The notes: generated by a model from the letters alone, not told the origin. Positions 11,301 through 22,569 are shown, counted from the stretch's first letter. The stretch: DNA of 64,000 nucleotides from Symbiodinium kawagutii (GCA_009767595.1 VSDK01009463.1:201608-265607), one strand, 5' to 3'. A program made the numbers and translations.

Positions 11301-11658
11301 TACCCTACCCATGTATGCATGCAATGTCTTCTGAAGTATGTTTGCGAGTTTCTTTAATTGATCGACCTTGCCCTGCGCGTTTGTCAGGGGGGGTCTGACC
11401 GCGGAGCATGTTCCAGAACAGGAAGATGCAATTCTGGATACGCTGGGGGTTCGTCAAAAAAAGAATCCCTGAAATACCCAGATCCAGATGCACTCATGTA
11501 CATGCCCGAGCACGAATATGTATCTGGCCATAAATCCTGGCTCTAGGTCTGTGGTCGACATGCCAAAGCAATCAGCGGAACCCACTCATGGCATTGCCCT
11601 CTTGAAAGCAAAGCTTGCAATGAAAAGGTATGGGTGGTTCTCTTGAAAAAGTATATAT

Positions 11659-11814
11659 GGGCGTTTCTAAAAATAGGGGTACCATGTACCCCCCAAATCA
11701 TCTATATATAGTTCATCAACCATTTAAAGCACTAAACGAAATCATCTAGAATCTAGTTCATTCACCATTTCAAGCACTAAACTAACCATTTTTGGGGCTC
11801 CCCACTGGACCCTA
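11659..11814. mobile_element. Long family A element, TSD ATAT
   Basis: The left end GGGCGTTTCTAAAAATAGGGG is typical of family A. The right end is degraded (GGGGCTCCCCACTGG). ATAT flanks both sides (11655-11658 and 11815-11818). At 156 bp it is longer than its relatives because an internal segment (CTAGTTCAT and AAGCACTAAAC) is duplicated. Confidence 0.6.
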
Positions 11815-12001
11815 ATATGGCCATAGCTATGACCTGCCACAGCGCACAGCTGCGCCTGACATCGCAGGCACCTGACGTGGCCAAGTCCAATGGGATGAGC
11901 CGGGGCCATGGCTGACAGCCTGTGGCTATGCCATGGCGAACGTGGACGAGGAATGCTACGCAGCCAGCAATCGTGGATTTTTTTCTGAGACATGGATAGC
12001 C
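11815..12001. other. GC-rich island, possible exon
   Basis: A GC-rich stretch (11830-11960) has the plus-strand border gcgcacag|C followed by an open frame with LRLTSQAPDVAKSNGM. A donor such as CTGAC|GTGGCC would give 27 bp in phase 0. The minus strand is open as well. Evidence is too thin for a coding call. Confidence 0.25.
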
Positions 12002-12250
12002 AGTTGGTGGTTTCAACCCCCTATGAAAAACATTAGTCAACCAACCATTTGCTAATGATTACTAGGGAAAACAAAAAATGATTGAAACCACCAACCAGTA
12101 AGACAATGATAGAAAATCGATGGAAATAGTCATACTGCTTGGTGGCTGTCAGTTGCATAACCCCTGTGAAAAGCATTTCGTCAACCAAACATTTGGCAAT
12201 ACTAAGGGAACATAGAAAAGGCATCCAAAGATTTAAACCACTAGCCAGAA
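12002..12250. mobile_element. Two family C elements in tandem
   Basis: The first (12002-12097) has clear inverted ends, AGTTGGTGGTTTCAACC and TTGAAACCACCAACC, with ATTACTAGGGAAAAC inside. CCAGT occurs on both sides, offset by one base. The second (about 12128-12250) is a diverged copy with the same internal order (CCCCTGTGAAAA, GTCAACCAA, CTAAGGGAA, AACCACTAGCCAG). Confidence 0.6.
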
Positions 12251-13994
12251 TAGGAAACCGATAATAAAAAGCAAAAACATGCCATTGAGAGGTAACACCA
12301 TCGTATGCCATTGATGGATGGACAGTCACAAGGAACATTTGACGTCTAATCGTTGCTGGCCATCGTAACCCTGCCAAGCTAACCCTGCCCGGCCTGGTCC
12401 TAAGCTGCCAATGGCGCAAGAAAGTGTTGGGAGATGGAAAAAATGGAACCTGAGAAAACATGCATTCTTTTGGCCTCTGAAATTTATATCATCTATTTGT
12501 GTATTATCTATGCCTATGCCTTTCAATGTAATAAATGATGTTGACCATTCTATGCCGTGGAGATCCTTGCCAACACTTCAGGGTGAAGGTAGCTCAGCTC
12601 GATCAAAGCAAAGAGCTGGCGAAGCTTCAGGTTAGGGCGAAACGAGTCCTGGTTCGCGATGTCTGCTATTGCATAGTTTTCGGATGTTTTTCGGGGATTC
12701 TGGTTCGATTCTTGAGGGGTCATAGCTCCTGATGGCATGTCTCTACCTTGGGGCAGGAGGAAACGCCTCCTTGTCCAAAGACATGGCCCCTTGAGCCAAG
12801 TAAGCAATTCCATCCACTTGCGCCCGCAAACCACTCGAAATCTATAGATTCTTGCCATTCCAAATAAATTCACCACATTCCTAGATTCTTTGCAATCATC
12901 AGTTTGAGATAAAAGAACAAGTGACATTCAGTCGAAAAATATGGAAAGAGTTTTTAGAACCGCTCAATTGCTATGCCCATTTGGCAAAGCAAACTTTTGC
13001 CTTTCTGCTCCTTCAGCTGCATGAGTTCTGTCGTGCCTTCCAAGACCTTCCACTTATGGTTGATGCTTTGGTACAGTCCTCGAAAGGTAGAAGTTTAAGT
13101 CATCTGAACGCCCACCAGTTTCAAACTGAGAGGGTTTCATGAGACTTCTCTGATCTTTTCTCAAATCGATCAATCCAAAGCCTCCTTTGAAAGCTGAACA
13201 TCTTGAGACGAAGCTGCTAACGTGAACCCATTAGAAGCCATCGAACGCCCCTTGCTGGTAGCCACTTTGGGCTGCCACTCACCTGCAGACTGACAGCTCC
13301 GACACAGGTGTCGCATAAAACCTGAGGTCAAAGTCACACTGTGGAGCAGTTGATTCTCGCGATAAAGCCACGATGTGCTAATCTGGTGGATGGCGAATAT
13401 GATTAATGATCGTTGATCACCAAACAATACGGAACAATCACCAGGAATACATATCACTTAGTCGTTAATAGGGAACAAATCGCCAACACAAAGCGCTGTG
13501 GATGATGCCGCATCGTAATGCCTGGTTCGCTGTGGTGCTTCGGAGATCCAGCCATAATGACATCAGGGATGGTATCTCCCATGGATCAGCGGTAGATTCA
13601 ACTGGTTCATCATGGCCAAGAAGGGAAAAAAACTCACAGGTGTGGATGCCATCATTCAAAACATGTCCTTTGTTGCATCAGTTGTGAATAGGTTTTCATC
13701 ATTCAATACCAGGAAACAAAACACACTTGAAGGCCTTAGCGGGGGTTTGTTTGTGTTGTTTGACCAAAACTGCATCGCTTCTTGTCTAGTTGGCTTGCGA
13801 AAAACCGGGTGGTCGACAGATCCGCACATGAAAATGCAAAGGGGAAAGCTCTCTCAGTATGCTGAGTGCAATATAGTGCATTACAATAGACTCATTGTGG
13901 TTCATATACATGTGTGGGTGCATTTTGTAGAACAATATATGCATATATCGTGAGTATTTGTTTCAATACATGCAAAGTAATTACATATACATAT
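12251..13994. other. Unique region with unassigned open frames
   Basis: This is one of the few long stretches without tandem repeats. Protein-like open frames are on the minus strand at 12550-12927 (125 codons, with RIYRFRVVCGRKWMELL) and 13170-13457 (95 codons), and on the plus strand at 12921-13142 (73 codons, with KIWKEFLEPLNCYAHLA). I recognise none of them. They may be pieces of an old inserted element or exons on either strand. Confidence 0.25.
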
Positions 13995-14108
13995 GGCTAT
14001 GGGTCAATATCAACCAACCAATAATGGGGGATATTCACCAACAAAACTATAGGGAAAATAATGGTTAATGATAGGGGAACCAGGGGTACAGGGTTTTGAC
14101 CCACTGCC
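13995..14108. mobile_element. Family B element, TSD ATAT
   Basis: A 114-bp element starts GGCTATGGGTCAATATCAACC and ends GGGTTTTGACCCACTGCC. ATAT is on both sides (13991-13994 and 14109-14112). It ends 32 bases before the candidate exon at 14141. Confidence 0.8.
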
Positions 14109-14140
14109 ATATTTTGTCATCAATTACCACCAATCAACAG

Positions 14141-14233
14141 CTTGGCCGCGTTCCCGTTGGCATCCCCAGGCCTTTCGTGCATGCCCTTCTTGCACAGGGT
14201 GCTAGCGTACCTGGTACTGGCTGCACAGTGCAG
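14141..14233 (+). CDS. Candidate internal exon, unknown protein
   Basis: Borders are caatcaacag|C and GTGCAG|GTGTCA. The 93 bp give exactly 31 codons in phase 0, with GRVPVGIPRPFVHALLAQG. The frame stays open past the donor to 14287, so a later donor such as ACTAG|GATATA (a GA donor, as used by some dinoflagellate introns) is possible. The minus strand reads serine- and threonine-rich and is less convincing. Confidence 0.35.
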
Positions 14234-15414
14234 GTGTCAACCCCAGTGCTGGCACTGGCGCCTTCTGCTGAACTAGGATATACATAATATAACCAACTGA
14301 AATATATTAGATAATCACAATGCAACAAAAGAATCCTATGGAATCGTGGAATCCTGCAAATCTGCTGGAGAAAAAACAGCTATAGGTTCATTTTCATCCC
14401 CATGATGACAACCAGCAACACGCCAGGTCAGTCAACAGCCTATGGCTAGGGGATCATAAATTCTCACTAGAGCACTGACTTCATAGGATGGGTTAGCTAT
14501 ACCGTAATAGCCAACAGCAACCAACACCTGGGTGTTCATCACCGCACGGTTAGAGAACCAGGACACTCCCAAGCTCCAAAAGCATCTCGTCACACTGCTT
14601 TCTCGCATAGATCGCTGGTACTTCACTTCATCCATCTTCCCATTCTTCGAGAGTTTACACTTCCAAAACCTGCCATGTTCAACCAAACATCGGATCTAGG
14701 GTCCGCTTTTTGGTATAGCCAACCTATGATTTGTGGTGTTCCCATGGGTTCCCATCCTCCCAAGCATCCGTGGGTCACTGTAACTCCTTCTCTGCCAGGT
14801 ATCGATGGATCCAGAGTTCGCGATCCCGGGCCAACTGGATCCAGGGCCAATTTGTGGATCAACAGAGGTGCATGTACATGGAGAATATATGTATACTATG
14901 GAAATGATGCATAGTATTTATATGGAGAGCAATTACGATATGTGTGTTTTCTTTTAATGAATTTGTATATATGCACGCTATGTATCTATAAAAAACAGTT
15001 GTTTAGATGATGATGTACACGATTTTGTACCACGCACTGCTTCGTGCGGGTGGTTAGGCCAATGCTTGGGATGGTTCAAGCTAGATCGTACAACTCCGAC
15101 AAGTACTACTAGGTCGCCGCTTTTCATAGATTCTTCAACGTGGTCTCTGATTTCTTGGAGTTGCCTCAAACATACCACCAGCTCGGATTGACCATGACTA
15201 TATAACCTCTTCCTAGATATGTTCGCCATCCAACCAGCTCATCAACCACGCATTGCCACGCTTGGCCGCGCTGTCCTTCACCCCCCGCAGCGCCTCTTGA
15301 AGCTTTCCCAACAAGGCCGTGATGATGCTGCCTGCCTTGGACCAATGATGGGTCATGCTTCAGCATCGTTTCAGTAGGGCTAAGCTTGACGCAAAAAAGA
15401 ATGGTGGCGCTATT
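14234..15414. other. Low-repeat DNA, no supported gene
   Basis: Open frames of 60-85 codons exist on both strands (14432-14914, 14978-15366) without recognisable domains. A GC-rich patch lies near 15240-15320. No splice pair could be chosen with confidence. Confidence 0.35.
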
Positions 15415-15516
15415 GGTGGTTTCTCAAAATAGGGGACCCCTAAAAATGGTTGGTTTACTATTAATAATGATTATTCATGGATGATTTAGGGGGTCCCCTA
15501 TTTTGAGAAACACTCC
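15415..15516. mobile_element. Family A element, TSD TATT
   Basis: A 102-bp, well preserved element. The left end GGTGGTTTCTCAAAATAGGG and the right end CCCTATTTTGAGAAACACTCC form an inverted repeat. TATT is duplicated at 15411-15414 and 15517-15520. Confidence 0.8.
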
Positions 15517-15520
15517 TATT

Positions 15521-17194
15521 GTGATTGCTCACTTACTGTAATTTCACACTAGTTGTCTGCTGCTGGTTGTCATCCCACAACTATGAATCACAATTATAGT
15601 ATTTAATTACTAAGAACCATTGTCAACCATTATCCTATAACCTTAAAAGTATCGATTCTTCACATCAAATGAAAATCGCTACCATGTAGGATGATCCCTC
15701 AAACCAAGCAACCATTTTGAGTTACGCTGGTCACTGCCGAGTATGAATCTATTTTGCATCTTTGACGATCAACCATACCATGATTCGGTGATTCGCCATG
15801 ATCAAATATGAATCACTTTGTATGAACCATGCTTGACTACTCTCAACCATCTAAGTGCATGAAATTGCCACAAGACCATCTTCTCAGGTAACTGTTGGTT
15901 TTGTTTTTTCCCACCTTGATCTACAGCAAAGTGCCAATCTTGTGTAAATATGTGTCAGTGATTGCTTCGTACCGACATTTTTGAAAATTACAGCGGCACT
16001 GGATCATGCCTGCTATTGTGATCGTTCATTACACTTGGATGTTCCAATTCAACTCAGCTATGGTGTTGACTTCAATTTTCCGTGTTTAAAAACACACTTG
16101 TAAGTGGCATTTATTCAAAATCTATGAACCTCCACCAGTTGGTTCTCCACAAAAATGTCAACTTGCGTAGCATTGGTATTCCTTTCTGAGCTATGGCCAC
16201 TCAATTCACAACATCCAAAAAACGTCTGTCAGCTGTGTGACGTAGTCATTCTCCAAGCTTTGCCACCCCCACCTGTCGACTAGAGCCACTCGCCAGGTTG
16301 AGAAATGCGACAATCTGCTGTTGCCTCGGCTTGCATCGCCTAGGGAAGAACCCGCACCAGTTGAATTTTGTGCTCCCCTGCAAGTGTTTCTGAAGTCATA
16401 GGCGAGACCCCCAGTTATCATTCAGTTTATTCATCAATTCACCATTTACAGTAGTAAACCAACCATAACTTGGGTGTCCCCTATTTCAAGAAGACCTCCA
16501 TTTGGTGGAGGATGTCTCCTATCAGCGCCAGGAATCATCTGGGAGTATCTGTTCTCTTGCACCGAAACAAGCCATTCGACATAGATTCGCAAAGTTGTGC
16601 TTAGGAAGATTTCATGAAGGTTTGGCACAGGGGGGTGGTATGGAACGTCTGGTACCGATGAACCACAGCTTGACAGAGTGCTATGTACATTTGGTGGAAC
16701 AATTTGTTTGACCATTTGGTGCTTTATTTCTGTACAATGTTTTATCTAGAGCGGCAGCGGCAGTTTGACGTATTGTTGTACTGTTGTATCCTGAAGCCAT
16801 CTTGGCGGTTCCTTGACATCCCAGGAAAGCGTGCCAGCAGGTTGCAGCTCATGGCACGGAGGTCATGATGAGTCGGTGGCTGATTACCTGTTGGTTCCAT
16901 GGTCAAGGATGGTTCTCAAGGATGATTCATGGGTCAATAAGACAATCCCCAGTGATTAAGCTGGTGGTACATGAATCCCCCATATATTTCTATAACCATT
17001 GATATCCATTGTTAGTTACTTATTAACCTCTATTATCAATCATTTGATAATTAACCATTTTTAGTTGGTCTTGAAGGTATATGATCAATTTATATCAATT
17101 TATCAAGTTATAAGCATTTTCAAGCATTAACCAAACAAAGCATTTACTGCTGGATCTCCCCTGAGCGCCCCGGCACTACCACTGCAGTAGCCAG
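15521..17194. other. AT-rich DNA with a decayed family A copy
   Basis: A decayed family A element can be traced at about 16383-16498 (GTTTCTGAAGTCATAGGCGAGA to CTATTTCAAGAAGACCTCC, each in part) with no clear duplication. Weak open frames at 16206-16868 on both strands have no recognisable domain. Confidence 0.4.
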
Positions 17195-17250
17195 GGCTGC
17201 CTGGGCGAGGCACCAGCGTCTCCAAGACGTGCGGCGGAGTGGGGGCATAT
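17195..17250 (+). CDS. Candidate internal exon, unknown protein
   Basis: A GC-rich island between AT-rich flanks. With borders gtagccag|G and CATAT|GTATAT it reads 18 codons plus two bases, with GCLGEAPASPRRAAEWG. Phase 0 at its start fits the end of the candidate at 14141. A longer plus-strand frame (TAVARAAWARHQRLQDV) and the minus strand are open too. The family A element begins six bases after the proposed donor. Confidence 0.25.
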
Positions 17251-17256
17251 GTATAT

Positions 17257-17364
17257 GGTGGTTTCGCAAGCCATAGGGGGCCCCAAAGTTATAGCTGGTT
17301 TATTGCTATAAATGACTAGTAATGGATGATGACTTGGGGTACCCCTATGGCTTGAGAAACACCC
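17257..17364. mobile_element. Family A element, TSD ATAT
   Basis: A 108-bp element with GGTGGTTTCGCAAGCCATAG on the left and CTATGGCTTGAGAAACACCC on the right, an almost perfect inverted repeat. ATAT is on both sides (17253-17256 and 17365-17368). Confidence 0.8.
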
Positions 17365-17368
17365 ATAT

Positions 17369-19405
17369 ATGTAAATCATATATATGTACACCTATATATA
17401 TGACATTCTATGACTGCATAACGAGGTCTGCATTCGTGTTTTCATCAAATAAAAAGAGGAACTTGCACATGAATTCAAATATTGGAAGGGACATTTTGAG
17501 TGGATGAATTGTCCTGAACGCCAGCGTCCATTTCCAGACCGTGTTCCAAGGAGTTTTAATGCTTCAGAGTGCATTGAGGTTTCAAGCGAACAAAGTTCTT
17601 GTCTTACCAGTGCTCACAAGTTCTTTTTGGGTTGCTGGTAGCACTAAGATTCACCAATCAAAATCTTGCTGGTTCAGCCATCCTTACTGGTGAACACGGG
17701 TTCAGTGTGGCCCGTTTCGCTTCTTGGATTCACCAGCCTCAAAATCTTGCCCACCCACGGCCTCAATCTTGGCCATGCCCTCGGACTCTCCTTCCTCCGG
17801 CGCCGCCGCCTGAAACAAGATGTGCCTCTAAGGACTCTTGGAATTTCAATCACCTCTACAAACACACACACCACACATATACGTATCTACAGATTTATCT
17901 ATTGATTGTTGATTTGTTTATTTATTCATTTATATTCATATATATATATATAGCTCTGCTAGTGCCCTATATGTTCAGAACCTTTCTCTCTATAGTAGTG
18001 CAGAACGCATGTCTCTTAAAGGTTCCGTATGCCTATATTCAAAAATAACTACATGGTTTCAAGAGTATGTATGTGTACGTATGTGCACAAACACGTTCAA
18101 GACGGCGCGAATGATCAGGGCGGCTTTGACGTCTGCATGAAAGACCTGTCACCACGGTTTTCACTGCATCAGATCTGTTGAAGCGCCTTTCTTTTTCTCT
18201 CTGAGACACCAGCTGCCCGACAACCTTCCTACACCGTGCTGTGCTCCTTCTCCAGTAGAAGCAATACACATACTGCCATGACCGTTGGTTCAAGGCTCTG
18301 GGATACGTCATCATTCAGGTAATACGATTGTGACTGTGGTGGGACGTCAACATGCTGGAGAGACGTTGCTGTGGTGGCCAAACGTTATCATGGCAATGCA
18401 ACAGTGTAATGCCTGGTAGGGGGACATGGTCATTGTGGTGGAACGGTCGTATGATGTTGGAAGGTTAACATGCCGATGGAAAGTTGCTGGTCCAATGTCA
18501 TAGTGGTGGGTGGAAAGTTCGGATGGTGAAAAAATCACATGCAGACGATATGATTTCAGTGTCAAATGTGTTCAATCTTGAAAAACTGCAAATTCCCCTG
18601 GTCCGTTGGTGACGTCTCCAGCATAAACACACCTACAGCACCAGTATACTCGCAATACACGGTATGGACTTGTGCATCATAGTTGGGGCGAATGGCAGGT
18701 GGGTCATGATAAAACTGTTAACATGGCGCTCACATGTCAAACCCTTTGGTCCAAGCCCACATCTGTCCTACGGTCATCCCAATGTCACTACCAGGTATTG
18801 CTTCCTCATGCTTGTACTCACCCCCAGAGCGCCGAGTCTTGGGTAGTGACTTGGAATGTCCCATGGCTATACCTCCGCTTGGCTATCTTCTAAGGTCCTT
18901 GGTTCAACTAGTGACTAGTTGGTGGCTGTGGCTATCGATGACATGGTGCTTTGGTACACCTGCACAGTACAAAGACTTGTCCCAATCCCAATCCCAGGAT
19001 GTCCATCCGCTGATTTTGAGGCTCGATTCCGTGAATCTGGTGGCAGTATCCTGGAAAATCAGCCAACAGGACTACCCATGCCTGATCTTAAACTCATTTA
19101 AACTCGAGCTATCCATTCCCGGAGACCTAAACTCCGATCCGCATTTCTCTTCTTTCCGAGTGTTCAAATCGATGGTCCGACTCAAAAATCCAGGAAGAGC
19201 CAACCTGCGTCCATCTAAGGCTTTCTGACTGAACTTCTGAAAGCAATATATAGCTGTTTTTCGACACAACTTCTGTCCGATCACTAACCCCAAATCCAAA
19301 GCCCAACCATCGCGTTGATGTTCGTCGCTGGACTGAACATTGACTTCAAATACTCCCCAACAGCGGACCTGAGAAAGGCATCTTTCTTGGTTGGTAACCT
19401 TCACT
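17369..19405. other. AT-rich to mixed DNA, no supported gene
   Basis: A 149-codon plus-strand frame (17599-18048) runs into TATATA repeats. A 164-codon frame (18734-19228) has no recognisable domain. The tract at 18330-18540 is rich in GGTGG and TGGTGG words. Nothing firm was seen. Confidence 0.35.
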
Positions 19406-19500
19406 GGTTGGTGGTTTCAACCCCAATGAAAATGAGTCAACCAACCATGTCTCAATAACTACTAGGGAAAATTTCAAATATGTGAATCAAACCACCAACC
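19406..19500. mobile_element. Family C element
   Basis: The left end GGTTGGTGGTTTCAACCCC and the right end GAATCAAACCACCAACC are inverted repeats, and the centre carries AACTACTAGGGAAAA. CACT or ACT is on both sides, so the duplication is at most 3-4 bp. The flanking block with ACTAGTTGCTTAACCAC recurs about 120 bp further right (19619), a local duplication. Confidence 0.65.
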
Positions 19501-20046
19501 ACTAGTTGCTTAACCACTATTGATACTTATCATCCCCTATCATTAACCCGCTAAAATCCTATATCACAAATGTGAATCAAACCACCCACCAGTATAGCTG
19601 GGGTTTGTTGGTGCAGTACCACTAGTTGCTTAACCACCATTGTTACAGTATAGCTGGGGTTCCCTCATCTACACCCCACATTGTGACCCATCTCCCCCCA
19701 GCCGCCGGCCGATGAGTCTCCGCACCTGAGGCTCGGCTGAAGCGTCCAAACTCCTGCGTGGCCCCGGGCGGCTGGGATGAAGGCGACGTTGGATGGATGG
19801 ATGTTTCTTAAACATGGGGGTACCCCCCAAGTTATGGTTGGTTTATGACCAAAAAAATGGTTAATTTTGGGGTGCTTCTATTTTGAGGGGCCATAAAACG
19901 ATTTCTTCAAAATGGGGGGGGTACCCACAAGTCATCCAATATCAACTATTGTCAGTAATAAACTGATCATTTTGGGTCTACACAGTTTCTTAGAAATGAG
20001 GGTACGAAGCTTTGACTGATTGTACATACAATGTTATGCGCAGACG
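19501..20046. other. GC-rich island and decayed family A elements
   Basis: An island at 19690-19780 follows a textbook pyrimidine tract (catctccccccag), but all three plus frames soon meet stops. The minus strand offers a short exon-like frame (cacgcag|GAG...CTCAG|GTGCGG, EFGRFSRASG). No coding call is made. At about 19801-20000 two decayed family A elements lie in a row (GTTTCTTAAACATGGGGG and TTTCTTCAAAATGGGGGG). Confidence 0.35.
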
Positions 20047-20075
20047 CCGTGGTTTGCCCTCCGGGCAAACCACGG
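20047..20075. repeat. Perfect 13-bp hairpin
   Basis: CCGTGGTTTGCCC and GGGCAAACCACGG form a perfect inverted repeat around the 3-base loop TCC. There is no T-run behind it and no nearby gene, so it is not called a terminator. A partial copy of the right arm (CCGGGCAAACCATG) lies at 20329-20342, beyond the telomere-like tract. Confidence 0.8.
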
Positions 20076-20137
20076 CTGTTCCTACCAATTGAACATTGCT
20101 CGAAGAATCAGTGAGAAACACCAGCTATACGCAGTGA

Positions 20138-20240
20138 TTTAGGGTTTAGAGTTTTAGGGTCTAGGTTTTAGGTTTTAGGGTTTTAGGGGTTTAGGGTTTC
20201 GGGTTTCGGGTTTTAGCGTTTTAGGGTTTAGGGCTTTAGG
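20138..20240. repeat. Degenerate TTTAGGG-type telomere-like tract
   Basis: About 100 bp consist of TTTAGGG and close variants (TTTTAGGG, TTTCGGG, TCTAGG, TTTAGGGG). TTTAGGG is the Arabidopsis-type telomere repeat, which is also reported from dinoflagellates. Flanks on both sides are ordinary low-copy DNA, so this is an internal tract and not a chromosome end. Confidence 0.8.
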
Positions 20241-20996
20241 CTGCTTGATTCTCAGAGTTTCAAAACAACCGGCCTGCGCAGGGTTTTGAACAGTTGACAA
20301 GACTAACTTCTGGGCAGGTCTTGTGCATCCGGGCAAACCATGTGGCGTAATGTTAGATTTTGCTTTCAACCTCTATCCAGCTCTATCATCATTCGCCAGC
20401 TCCAAACGTCTCCGTGTCTGTCCTGGAATTCCAGGTGCTGACCTGGAGCACCAGGTGCGGCGAGGTCACGCAAGGAGATGTGACGTAGGGATGCTTTCCG
20501 GTCCCAAGGAGGAGTCGCATGTGTTTAATGTGATAAATCATGTCCATTTGGAGGATTATATAATGGTCATGGCATGATATCTTCCTGAAAAAAAGGTGCA
20601 TGTCCATTTGGGACTTGTTTAATGAGGGACTTGTTTATGGGTTACTGTGATGGAGAAAGGATTCAAAGTGATAGTAGGAATGCAAAATGCGCCTTTACAA
20701 ACTTTGACCTCAATACCACGTGAAGAATATCATACCTTTCGCAGGAGCCTTCTTGTGCGGATTTCCCTGCCGACTCTTCTGCCGGATCCTTGAAACACCC
20801 CCAAACGCCTGGAAACCCTGCTCGAAATCATTGAAAATACACAACCATGGACAGTTACCGAGTCGCAGGTTCTTCATTTGTTGATTAAGTGCATGATGAT
20901 AAACTGCTATTAAACGCAAGTATCGTGCATCTATAAGGCCAGTAATCATTACTTGGCGGCCGGGAATTACATTACTTGATATTACTTGCGTTATTT
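20241..20996. other. Low-repeat DNA, no supported gene
   Basis: A GC-rich patch with CCAGGTGCTGACCTGG lies at about 20420-20470. A minus-strand frame (20710-21036) and a plus-strand frame (20323-20577) are open without recognisable domains. Confidence 0.35.
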
Positions 20997-21360
20997 GGCT
21001 GTGGGTCAAAACCCCGTACCCCTGGTTCCCCATCATNNNNNNNNNNNTTCCCTACAAACTGGTTGGTTACCCCCCATTTTAGAAGTGGATGTTTTCTACA
21101 GGAGCGATGTTGAATCGGCCATGAATTTTTGCATGCGGTTGGAAATACTCCTAAGCAAGATGTTTTATACCTCTTTGCTACTGGGGTCTCAGACAGTATG
21201 GGATCAATGAAGCGGAATAATCAGCAAGAACATTCAGTTGACGATCGGTCCATGATTTTTCTGGAAGACATAAACACGCTGCTCGTGTTGCTAATAATCA
21301 CCCAACCCGGGAATGAGCTGCTCTTCTCGTTTACTGCTTGGTTAATATTGACCCATAGCC
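20997..21360. mobile_element. Enlarged family B element, TSD ATTT, with sequence gap
   Basis: The left end GGCTGTGGGTCAAAACCCC and the right end TTAATATTGACCCATAGCC are proper family B termini, and ATTT flanks both (20993-20996 and 21361-21364). The pair spans 364 bp instead of about 115. About 265 bp of unrelated sequence (about 21076-21341) sits inside, and 11 unknown bases at 21037-21047 mark an assembly gap. The insert has no recognisable ends of its own and no recognisable gene. Confidence 0.7.
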
Positions 21361-21364
21361 ATTT

Positions 21365-21756
21365 GTTGCTATTACTGACCCTATCACCTGGGACTCCCAC
21401 GGTCTCGCAAAACACGGCTGCACCAGTCACAACTCCTTGCGCCGCCATTCCTGCCGTTCCTCGCCTTGTCTTTGCCCAGTTCTGGAGCAGAGGACCTGGG
21501 GCACGACGACGTCATGGTGACAAGTAACCAATGGTGATGAGCAACTGGTTGTATAATAGGGATTGGCTGATAACAATAGGTTGATAATAATAGTAACCAA
21601 TGGTGATGACCAACAATGGGTTGACCAAGTAACAATGGTGACAAGCAACCATTGTTGCATAGGAGATATATAATGGTCAATAACAGGGATTAGTTGGGGA
21701 TAATCACCAACAATTGGTTAAACAACAATGGTGATAAAGAACCAATGGTGATAAAT
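21365..21756. other. AT-rich DNA with CAATGGTGA words
   Basis: A GC-richer part (21390-21510) gives way to irregular repeats of AACAATGGTGA and CAATGGTTGATAA. A minus-strand frame (21384-21680) reads through this repeat and is not supported as a gene. Confidence 0.4.
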
Positions 21757-21867
21757 GCTGGTTTCTAAAGCCATCGGGGTCCCCCCAAATCATCCTGTAT
21801 ATTAGTCAATTTACAGCAACAAAACCAACCATTTCTGGAGTCCCTTATGACTTCAGAAACCGTCACC
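21757..21867. mobile_element. Family A element, TSD AAAT
   Basis: A 111-bp element with GCTGGTTTCTAAAGCCAT on the left and ATGACTTCAGAAACCGTCACC on the right. AAAT is on both sides (21753-21756 and 21868-21871). The right terminus is a few bases longer than usual. Confidence 0.65.
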
Positions 21868-21871
21868 AAAT

Positions 21872-22421
21872 AACCAATAGTGATATAAACCTGATGATCA
21901 AAAATGAAAACAATACATATAACAAAACATCAATATGTTTACGAGGACCTGGCGATCAAAATACAAATTACATCCATGTTTCATTTTAGAAAACAAATTG
22001 TTTACCAATGCCAACAATATGTAATAATTTATGGACAATAATTATTCAATAACAACTGTTGCCAAGAAGCCATCCCTCTAATGATCATTGATTACTAACC
22101 AGTATCATAATTACTAGTGTCATCTAGTACCATCAAATAATGTCATATCAGCATTCAGAAACTGTCACAACCCCCTTCATTTAATGGTAAATCACCAGCT
22201 AGTTCAAGTAAAGTAGGGGTGGTGTATTCATGTGGATCTACCATTGGCGATAATCATAAACCATCCTTCACTTCCTTGTGGCTGGTGTCATGCATCTTCG
22301 TGGGTCATTTCGGTCTTTCTCAAAAAATAAGGAACCCCCGAAGTCATCCAATATTAGCCACTCTTCATAAACTTCATACACCAACCATTGTTAGGGATCC
22401 CCTATGACTAGAGAAACCTCC
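21872..22421. mobile_element. AT-rich DNA ending in a family A element
   Basis: Positions 21872-22310 are AT-rich without a supported gene. A family A copy occupies 22311-22421 (CGGTCTTTCTCAAAAAATAAGG to CCCCTATGACTAGAGAAACCTCC, each in part); its flanks ATTT and ATGG do not match. It ends 29 bases before the candidate exon at 22451. Confidence 0.5.
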
Positions 22422-22450
22422 ATGGAACTAGCTCATGCATCTCCTTCCAG

Positions 22451-22550
22451 GCCCTGACCTCCCCAGCAAAAATCGCAACCCTCCCCTGCGCTCCCCAACG
22501 GCGATGGCTCTTGGCCCAAGACTCGGAAGTGGAAAAGTTGGTTGGGACAG
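22451..22550 (+). CDS. G1 candidate exon 1 (first recognised)
   Basis: A very good 3' splice-like site (catctccttccag|G) and the donor GGACAG|GTGTCT bound 100 bp that read 33 codons plus one base: SPAKIATLPCAPQRRWLLA, then DSEVEKLVG. It lies between a family A element (ends 22421) and a family B element (starts 22570). The end phase fits the next candidate at 24882. No family was recognised. It need not be the first exon of its gene. Confidence 0.42.
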
Positions 22551-22569
22551 GTGTCTCAAGTGATCAGTT

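Noticed and set aside
18734-19228. 164-codon plus-strand gene
   Set aside because: No recognisable domain, GC-rich-island borders or phase partners; overlapping open frames exist in two other frames.
19690-19780. Plus-strand exon after the tract catctccccccag
   Set aside because: All plus frames meet stops within 40 bases, so only a very short exon would be possible despite the good acceptor.
20047-20075. Rho-independent terminator
   Set aside because: There is a strong hairpin but no T-run and no gene in front of it, and the DNA looks eukaryotic.
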